From Atrina japonica (lineage: Eukaryota > Mollusca > Bivalvia > Pterioida > Pinnidae), in NCBI GenBank assembly GCA_030159075.1, contig BROG01000452.1:533501-597500 (forward strand): DNA of 64,000 bases, given 5' to 3'. This document shows positions 47,517 through 64,000 of the stretch, in pieces; within the stretch, counting starts at the first letter, position 1; every line of letters starts with the position of its first letter. The notes under the pieces are model-generated. The model was not told the origin of the DNA, did no database searches, and saw only the letters and a program-made list of their open reading frames with translations. The position numbers and the translations under genes are program-made.

Positions 47517-47867
47517 CGGGACAGACAAACAGATCGATAGATAGATAGATCGATATATCGATCGATCGATCGATAGGGATATATAAAAACATCAGCATAA
47601 ACATTGTTGGTATATCAATATATATATCGTGAAGCATATTAGAATTTGGAATTTTGAATAGTATTTTACACCACACTCACTATTTTTTCAGTTAAATGGT
47701 GACGACCAGTTTTTAATGATGGAATATGGAACCCAATTACCACTGAAGAGGACTCCGGCCCTCCGAGCATATTACAAAAATAGTAGGATCGTCTGTGTGC
47801 GTAGCAGAGCTAGTGAAATATAGAATGTTAAAACTATGGCAGTGGGATCGCTCTATTTAATTCCACT
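46373..47867 (+). repeat. Triplicated block, unit 1 (LINE 3' end + GATA array)
   Basis: Holds a LINE end reading LSCDCGATVEFSY, noncoding sequence, a GATA/GACA array (about 47250-47575) and a terminal stretch ending near GGATCGCTCTATTTAATTCC. It repeats at 47868 and 49464. Confidence 0.85.
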
Positions 47868-48834
47868 TTTTTGAAATATGGATCAAGAAATATTAATAAA
47901 AGTATCTGTCAATTACGTACGAAAGCTAGTTCATTATGTTCAGAATAAATTTAACTATTCGACTGTCTTGTGACTGCGGGGCTACAGTCGAATTTTCTTA
48001 TTTTCTATCGCAGTACCCCTCTTATCATAACCAAAGAACTGCGATACCTCAAGAACTTTCCTGGTATAATGATGGTATGATAATACTCTACTTAATGGTG
48101 ATCTTAATCTTGATTCTGATAGAAACAAATCGCTATGGAAATCGATTTAAATATTATCTGCAGATCCAAACGGTTTAACTTATAGTATTTAGAAACAAGA
48201 GGACGTAAGGCTTCACCTCTATACAATCACCCACCCCAATGTTAAACACTTCTTCTTTCCCCGTCACTCTTTGCCATCCCTTCCTTTCAACTTCCCTCAC
48301 TAGTTTACATAAACTTTTATTGTAATCGACCATTGCGTGTCTGATCTTTATATATTTTGTTATCCGTTTTGAGAAAGTTGATAAAACTTGCGTCCAATCC
48401 TTTTGCACATAATTTTTTACTTAAGATTGTTTAATTTAAATCGGTCAAATATTTTGGGGTGAATGTTAGAATGTCCGTAACAACAATCAGATTAAGATGT
48501 ATAACACTCTTTATTTTCAATTCCATTTTATGCTAATTCTCATCTTCTCAATTTTTGTATTTTGTTTGGTACATTTATACTGTATTCTTGTTGAATTTTA
48601 ATTCTGTGTGCATGTATCGTGTCGGCAACAAATAATAATCGTCTATATATCTAGCCTTCTACGTGTCTGTTATAGAAGTCTACCTATTATATGTATTTGT
48701 GTCCTTGACATAGTACATAGTTCTCTCCGTGGGTAGACAGAACGACAGATTCGATAGATAGATAGATAGATAGATAGATAGAGTATATAAAAAGGCAGAC
48801 AGTCAGACAGACCAACAGACTGACAGACAGATAA

Positions 48835-48882
<48 letters not shown>

Positions 48883-48926
48883 AGAGACAGACAGTCAGAC
48901 AGACCAACAGACTGACAGACAGATAA

Positions 48927-48958
<32 letters not shown>

Positions 48959-49056
48959 AGAGAGAGACAGACAGTCAGACAAACAGGCAGACAGACAGAG
49001 TGACTGACTGGCAGACAGACAGATAGATAGATAGAGGAAGGGAGAGACAGACAAAC

Positions 49057-49096
<40 letters not shown>

Positions 49097-49463
49097 CGAT
49101 CGATCGATCGATCGATCGATAGGGATATATAAAAACATCAGCATAAACATTGTTGAAATATCATTATATATATCGTGAAGCATATTAGGTACATCAAAAG
49201 AGCATAATTGGACACGTGATTTTGAATTGCCCTTTGAGTATGTGTGTATGTAGGATTACCAGAATTCGTATTAACACACCACACTCACCATTTTTTTCAG
49301 TTAAATTATGATGACCAGATTTTAATTTTGGAATATGGAACCCAGTTATCCGGCCTTCCAAGCATATCACAAAAATTGTAGGATCGTTTGTGTGCATAGC
49401 AGAGCTAGAGAAATATAGAATGTTAAAACTATGGCAGTGGGATCGCTCTATTTAATTCCACTT
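47868..49463 (+). repeat. Triplicated block, unit 2
   Basis: Close to unit 1 throughout, with a longer GATA array (about 48755-49120). Where unit 1 has a stretch after GAAGCATATTAG, this copy instead carries about 90 bases (49187-49277) matching RT element family 1 near 52565-52670. Confidence 0.85.
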
Positions 49464-50140
49464 TTTATATAAATATGGATCAAGAAATGATCGTTAATAA
49501 AAGTATCTGTCAATTTCTTTGACGTATAAGGCCAATAATCAACAGGGCGCGGAGTAGTTCATTATGTTCTTTACAGAATAAATTTAACCGTTTTGAGAAG
49601 CGAAATCGGTCAAATATTTTTTTGAACAGGGATGAATGTCAATATTAGTCACTTCATGTCCGTAACCCCTCTTAACAACAATTAGATTAAGATGTATAAC
49701 ACTCTTTATTTTCAGTTCCATTGTATGCTAATTCTTATTTTCTCATGTTTGGTACATTGATACTGCATTCTTGATGAATTTTAATCCTGTGTGCATGTAT
49801 TCGGTCAAATATCAATGTTAGAATGTCCGTAACAACATAGATTAATTACATCTCTACCCTTCTGCGTGTCTGTTATATAATCGTGTCCTACCTTATTAGC
49901 CTATGTCTGTTATAGAAGTATTTGAATCCTTTGTGTCCTTGACATACATAGTTCTCTCTCCGTGGGTAGACAGAGATAGACAGATTCGATAGATAAATAG
50001 AGATAGATAGATATAGATAAAGATAGATAGATAAATAGATAGATAAAATAGAGATAGAGACAAACAGGCAGATAGATAGATAGATAGATAGATAGAGACA
50101 GATAAACATAGATAGATAGGTAGGATAGATAGATCGTAGG

Positions 50141-50183
<43 letters not shown>

Positions 50184-50265
50184 ACATTGTTGGTAGATAG
50201 AATAGATAGATAGATCGATCGATCGATCGATAGGGATATATAAAAACATCAGCATAAACATTGTT

Positions 50266-50298
<33 letters not shown>

Positions 50299-50299
50299 G

Positions 50300-50360
<61 letters not shown>

Positions 50361-50665
50361 CGATCGATCGATCGATAGGGATATATAAAAACATCAGCAT
50401 AAACATTGTTGGTATATCAATATATATATATCGTGAAGCATATTAGAATTTGGAATTTGGAATAGTATTTTACACCACACTCACCATTTCTTTTTTCAGT
50501 TAAATGGTGACGACCACTTTTTAATGGTGGAATATGGAACCCGGTTACCCATGAAGAGTACTCCAGCCTTCCGCGCATATTACTAATATAATGGGATCGT
50601 CTAAGTAGAGCTAGCGAAATATAGAATGTTAAAACTATGGCAGGGGGTCGCTCTATTTAATTATT
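49464..50665 (+). repeat. Triplicated block, unit 3 (rearranged)
   Basis: The same start and end as the other units, but the interior is shortened and scrambled. About 40 bases at 49520-49560 match the 53565-53625 region, and the segment GATCGATAGGGATATATAAA with its 3' flank occurs twice (near 50217 and 50360). Confidence 0.8.
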
Positions 50666-50962
50666 ACGTTGTCATTGTATCATGGTTAAAGGCAGTGACA
50701 CTAGGAAGGATCTTTGTCCGGTTAGAGTACCTTCAGGTCTTTTATAGTGAATAAACCTCTTTATAAAGGTAATCTGTCCATACATTTTTTCTGTTCCCTT
50801 GCGAAGCCGTTATAAACAAATTTGATTGTACACCATTTTTTTATATCCGGAAATACACAACACTAAACCTGCCGTAAATAAAATCTAAATGTTGAAAATA
50901 TATATCTATACATCGTATATGTTTTAATATCTATGCTAGTATAACAGATCTAAATTTTAAAG

Positions 50963-51046
<84 letters not shown>

Positions 51047-51059
51047 TATATATATACAG

Positions 51060-51107
<48 letters not shown>
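50963..51107. repeat. Compound (TA)n-(GT)n microsatellite
   Basis: TA to about 51057, then the first 15 bases of MITE family 2 (TACAGTGAAACCTCT), then GT. The array appears to have replaced the rest of a MITE. Confidence 0.85.
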
Positions 51108-51110
<3 letters not shown>

Positions 51111-51184
51111 AATATCTGTACTAGAATAACAGATCTAAATGATGTGTATATGCATTGTATATGTTTTAACTATACTATACTAGT

Positions 51185-53410
51185 ATAATATAACATCTCA
51201 GATACCAAAGTATAATTCCTAAGGATGCCCTGGACACAGATATAAATCCGGCAAAAATGAACAAACACGGACCTCTGGAAACCAAGTGGTGGGATCACGT
51301 GCCATGGAGGAGTAAGCATCACATGTCGACCGGTCACACCCGCCGTGAGTCCATTTTTAAGTTCAAATGAAATACGTGAGGAACGAATCTTCGTCACAAT
51401 TGGTACAGACGTCTCAACAACCGCTAACGAAATGGGAACTCAACATTTCACAGCGAAACAGAGTAATCGCAAACAAGACTATTATACCGAACGTAAAATT
51501 TGCGCAACGTTGACATCAAACGCGGTTCTCGATATCCCTGTGTCACTAATTTGTCAGTGAATAGTTAACATCTGTATATGGAATGTGGAATGTTCATATG
51601 TTGAACACGCTCTGGTATATCCGACCATTTGTGAAATATATAAACTCTATATGCGGGTGACGGTGGGATGTTACTACTTAAATGTGGAAAATTTACGATG
51701 GGAAAGCCGAAATCGTCGCGTTTGTCGTATAGCTTAGTTGCCAGTTTCCCGTCTGTATCAGTAGTAGGTAAAATGTCTAAGTATGAAGCGTGTGTGCTTG
51801 ATTCTGTTGTATCTTTAATTTCTTGTTCGCTGGGTCGCATTGACATATGTATGAAAATTGTCATTATTAATTGACAAAACGTCGTCGATATATCTAAATG
51901 TGAAATTAAAGGACACCAGTAGCTTTTTCTTCTTTTAATTCAGCAGTTTCTGAATGAAGTCTGCTTCGTATAAATAAAGGAACAGATCGGCCAATAAAGG
52001 GGCACAATTGGTTCCCACAGGAATGCCGACAATTTGTTGAATGACAACGTCTCCCAACATTATAAATATATTGTCTATGAGAAATTCCAGCATGTTTTTA
52101 TATCAACTTCAGAGTATTTATGTGTAGAATCAGAGTGGTGTTTGACAAAATAAGTATCATAATCAATCACTAGATATTTAAAATTCGGGTACCACCTTTA
52201 GTGAAAAAACAATTGTCTATGATGCTGGAAAGTCTTTCTTTTAATTTTTCATGTGGAATTGTTGTGTAAAGAGGAGAGAAGTCGTATGTTTTGATACTGT
52301 GAATTTGTGAAAAACCTTTGCCTTTAAATTTTCTAAAAGTTGTATAGAATTTCTATGTATAGTCATTTACACCGCTTCTGGAATCAACAACTGTACAGTA
52401 TTGCTGAATTTTCTCCTTAATGGCTGTTAATATCTTGGTAAGGAGTAAAGATAAACGTTTGGTAGAACATTTGCTGGATCCTGCTATGTACCTCTGCTTA
52501 TATTGGGTTTTATGAAGTTTACGTATCCAATATAAATATGGTAGCTCAAAATCAGTATCGGTTGTAGGTACATCAAAAGAGCATAATACGGACACGTGAT
52601 TTTGAAGGACCTTGCCCTTTGAAAGTGAGTCATGTGTGTATGTAGGATTACCAGAATTCGTATTAACACCTAGCTCATCTAATAAACAATTATAGTGATG
52701 TCCATTGCAAATAAAAACGATATTATTGGAGGCTTTGCCTGCTGGGACCAGTACATATTGGTCATGTAATCTATTCAGTTTAGTTACTACTTCTGGATCA
52801 CTAAATACAGAGGGATAACGTGTTTTCATAGGTCCTTTAAGTTTTCGTATACGAGATTTTATCAACCATCCTACAGCTTTTAACCATTTAGACAAAGTGT
52901 CTGGTTCCACGTCTTCGCGTTGGCCCATCGTCCGGCATAATCCCCGACAGAATTCATAACGAAACCGAAATTCCGACGCCAATTAAAGGAATGGGCTTCG
53001 CGGTATTTAGGACCTCTTAAAATAAGATTTTTGAGGTTTTCATTTCCAACACTAGAAATTCATCGCCGGTGATGACAAGCCCAATAGGATTATATTTGAA
53101 GGGAGATGATGCATATGAACATGTGACGGTGTTGTGTAGAAGATGGTTGATGTCTAGGCACTGCAAAACCCGTAGTAATTGAATAGCTTGGATACGATGC
53201 AACGTGTATAGCTATATGCAATGCAAGGCGTGTTCTTCAGTTTAAAATATGGCGAAACACAGTTTTAATAACAGATTTAAATTTCATATATATATATATA
53301 TACTTTGTATATGTTTTAATATCTATACTAGGATAACAGATTTAAATTTTAAAGATATATATATGTTTAATATCAGTACTATTATAATAGATCTAAATTA
53401 TAAAATATAC

Positions 53411-53503
<93 letters not shown>

Positions 53504-53630
53504 TCTATACTAGTATAACTGATCGTATAATTCAAAAGTTCTGACAAACATAAACTCGCATTCATGCAATTTCTTTGACGTATAAGGCCAATAATTTGTC
53601 TACCGAACAACAGGGCGCGGAGTTTGTATT
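51185..53630 (-). mobile_element. Longest RT element family 1 copy, decayed
   Basis: On the minus strand, 5' to 3', it shows: an N-terminal part (52982-52353) with PLKGP-like, RYPSVFSDPEVVTKLNRLHD and QRYIAGSSKCSTKRLSLLLT pieces; an RT core with GTNCAPLLADLFLYLYEAD (near 51960-52020) and the catalytic YIDD motif at 51881-51892; a KLYDKRDDFGFPIVNFPHL block (near 51700); and the 3' tail to 51185. Frameshifts and stops break it into at least four frames, so it is not functional. The 5' end is uncertain. Confidence 0.85.
53408..53500. repeat. Compound (AT)n-(GT)n-(AT)n microsatellite
   Basis: Lies within or beside the 5' part of the decayed RT element. Confidence 0.95.
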
Positions 53631-56216
<2,586 letters not shown>

Positions 56217-56435
56217 GACAGAGAGACAGACAGAGACAGAGAGAGTAGACAGACAGGCAGGATTGTATGTTGCGCAGTACAAAGATTTTCAGCATAGAAA
56301 TTAAGAATAGATTAAAATACCAAGGTGAAACAAAACTTACGTTGGTTATACTACTATTTTCAATATCACATGATTTGTTAAATCAGAAATTATTTTATCA
56401 TCATTAAAATGATAATGATAATGCAATCGTAGATT

Positions 56436-56474
56436 TTTATTGTGCAATAAATATTTGTTAGATACATTTTTATT
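56436..56474 (-). terminator. Candidate poly(A) signals of gene C
   Basis: AATAAA on the minus strand at 56474-56469 and 56441-56436, about 45-80 bases past the stop. Confidence 0.55.
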
Positions 56475-56515
56475 TACATTAGTACTTCTTGTATTGATGT
56501 ATAAGTTAAAAAGAG

Positions 56516-61847
<5,332 letters not shown>

Positions 61848-62534
61848 CTAAAAGATGAAAATATTAAAAAGTATCCGTCCTTGTCCGTTCTACTTCGAAA
61901 ATTTAGTTATGCTCCTTTCGGTGTGTGAGAAAGGCGAATTACTTCCGATCTACAAACATGACTAATTTTATAACATAATTGCTCGTATATACAATTACTT
62001 TAAATATCTTGCGTAACAGTTAATTACATATGCTTTAAGTCATAAATACCGACTACAGGCTTTTGCATTTTGAAACCAACTGTTTTGGAAATATGTTCAG
62101 CATTACATTGCATTGCGTAATTATTTGTCGATTTCACTTATGAATAGCGACGAAATGCAGTGTTGGATGCGAAAACATTTATTTCACAAATGGAAAACTT
62201 TAAACATGTTGTAAACATTATACACAGTTACAGTTTTGCGAAAGAAAGGCCAAAATAAATGCTTGAGACGATTGTTTCTATAACATAAGACTTCATCACT
62301 TGATATAAACTTTATAACAGATGTTGAGTTAAAGAGAAAACCAAGGCCAAATATTAAACCTAAATGTATTGCCGAATCGGTCTAAGAAAACAACTGGACA
62401 AAAATGACTTTCTTAGCTTTGACGAGTTCCTATTGAACAACGGCGCTATACATATATAAATTTCAGAGAAATTAAAGTATTAATCGAAAGAAGATTGATA
62501 GGACAAAAATAAAAACAAATAAGGTAAACAAAGT

Positions 62535-63250
62535 ACACACACAAATCTCAGAAAATCCAGAGATGGGATCAGGTGCTATGGAGAGGAGTAAGCATCTCCT
62601 GTGGACTGTTCAAACCCGCTGTGAGGTCGCGGTTCAATTCAAATGAGTGAACGCTCGTCACTATTGATAAAAACGATTTAACAACGACCATCGAACAGGC
62701 AATTCAAAATTTCACTTAGTGAAACACTGTAATTACACACAATGTCATCATACTGATATAAAGCTTGATAAATGTTGTCATTACACACAACACCTGACAT
62801 CCGTGTGACAACTGATCAGTAAGTAGTTTACTTTTGTATATGAAATGTTCATATGTTGAAGTCCCTGGCATATTGTATCATTTGTGATAAAGTAAAGTAA
62901 ATTAATGTAGAATATTTCAACATTTCTTTTGTATTAGTTTCAGTTTATTTTTTTGTATGGAGGCAAACGACCTAAGTATCATAATAATCAATGAATAGTA
63001 ATTTAGATTTCTTGGTACCACTTTTAGTGAAAAAAAAAAGTTTTTCCATTATACCAAAACGTCTCGTTAAATCTAATATGTAGAATCGTTGTATAAAGAG
63101 TAAACAAGTCGTATGTTTTGATACTATGATTTTGAGAAAAATAATTTGTCTTCAAATTTTCTAAAACCTATTTAGAATTTTTAAGTATCCACATCTGGTC
63201 AACAGCATCTAATCCGTTTCTGGAATAAGCGAATATGCAAAAGCATTGCA
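62535..63250 (-). mobile_element. RT element family 1 remnant, internally deleted
   Basis: On the minus strand, 63250-62990 parallels 52400-52190 of the longer copy and 62830-62535 parallels its 3' end and tail. The YIDD core lies in the missing middle. Confidence 0.75.
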
Positions 63251-63286
63251 GTTTCTCTAAAACGACTGTCAGTATTGTTGTAAGGA

Positions 63287-63424
<138 letters not shown>

Positions 63425-63502
63425 CTTGTTTCTGATTCTCTGAATGATGGACCTTTTACATTTATGTTTAGTAGTATGTTTATAATATTTTAAGTGCACA
63501 TA

Positions 63503-63835
63503 TTGCGTTTTAGTACTTTTTGGTCTAAGATTGTTTTAAATGATTTATATTGCGTTTTAATACTTTTTTTGTCTTAGTTTGTTTTAAATGATTCATATTG
63601 TGTTTTAATACTTTTCGGTCTTAGTTTGTTTTAAATTGTTTATATTGCGTTTTAATACTTTTTGGTTATAGTTTGTTTTAAATGATTCATATTGCGTTTT
63701 AATACTTTTTGGTCTTAGTTTGTTTTAAATGGTTTATATTGCGTTTTAATACTTTTTGGTTATAGTTTGTTTTAAATGATTCATATTGCGTTTTAATACT
63801 TTTTGGTTTCAGTTTGTTTTAAATGATTCTTACTT
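63503..63835. repeat. Tandem repeat, 47-bp unit
   Basis: Seven units, each with TATTGCGTTTTAATACTTTT and TAGTTTGTTTTAAATG blocks, mostly differing at a few positions such as GTCTTAG/GTTATAG, which alternate between neighbours. Confidence 0.9.
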
Positions 63836-64000
63836 GCTCTAAATATGATAAACGTCTATCGTCTCCGCCTTTTCGAAACAACAAATATTTTTTCAATTCA
63901 ATTGATCTTTGTTTGCATTGCAGTTTGGGGAAGAAACTAAATATAAAATGTCTAATCAATCAATAAAACAAATATCTATAAAGTCCATGAAATAGAGCTT

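Noticed and set aside
52353..52982. A host gene of 209 codons
   Set aside because: It is the N-terminal part of a decayed reverse-transcriptase element continuing at 51.2-52.3 kb with the YIDD core in another frame.

Overview
The window is animal genomic DNA, most probably from a bivalve mollusc. It is AT-rich and gene-poor, with GT-AG introns and very abundant (AT)n, (GT)n, (CT)n and GATA arrays. It carries interspersed families I associate with bivalve genomes: tRNA-derived SINEs, a reverse-transcriptase element whose 3' tail recurs as many solo copies, and small TIR elements. The bivalve assignment rests on recognising these families from memory and was not searched. Three protein genes can be supported, all needing intron-aware reading. 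Gene A (+, 2984-11298) is a signal-peptide exon plus a 6-kb exon encoding a secreted, low-complexity protein of about 2035 aa with an Asn/Gly/Trp-rich tail. Gene B (-, 28882-18151) is a signal-peptide exon, a 2.6-kb (GGGI)n glycine-rich exon and a terminal exon; phases and composition fit one protein of about 1098 aa. Gene C (-, 61847-56516) is the C-terminal half of a multi-pass transporter resembling the SLC43 family, in six exons. The main observation is that genes A and B, which converge tail to tail, share an eight-cysteine module that I do not recognise as a named domain. Its pattern is C-x(7-8)-C-x(11-15)-C-x3-C-x(4-5)-C-x(3-4)-C-x-C-x-C. Gene A has one copy. Gene B has two just after its basic N-terminal region and one at its C terminus. 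The gene A copy and the C-terminal gene B copy have identical spacing at all seven intervals, and apart from the signal peptides I see no cysteine outside the modules in either protein. A locus of two secreted repeat-rich proteins with a private crosslinking-type module suggests extracellular framework proteins (shell, ligament or byssus), but that role is inference. Layout: 1-2983, AT-rich DNA and microsatellites. 2984-11760, gene A with a foldback repeat and a retroelement tail in its intron. 11.8-17.7 kb, repeats and SINEs. 17.8-29.1 kb, gene B, whose introns hold minisatellites, SINEs and a GC-stem MITE. 29.1-34 kb, AT-rich DNA with MITEs. 34.08-34.69 kb, a reverse-transcriptase remnant. 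34.7-45.7 kb, sparse repeats. 45.7-50.7 kb, a truncated LINE end followed by a threefold 1.2-1.6-kb block with GATA arrays. 51.2-53.6 kb, a longer decayed reverse-transcriptase element. 53.6-56.4 kb, nothing coding. 56.5-61.9 kb, gene C, one intron of which is almost entirely GATA repeat. 62-64 kb, another element remnant, a microsatellite and a 47-bp tandem repeat.
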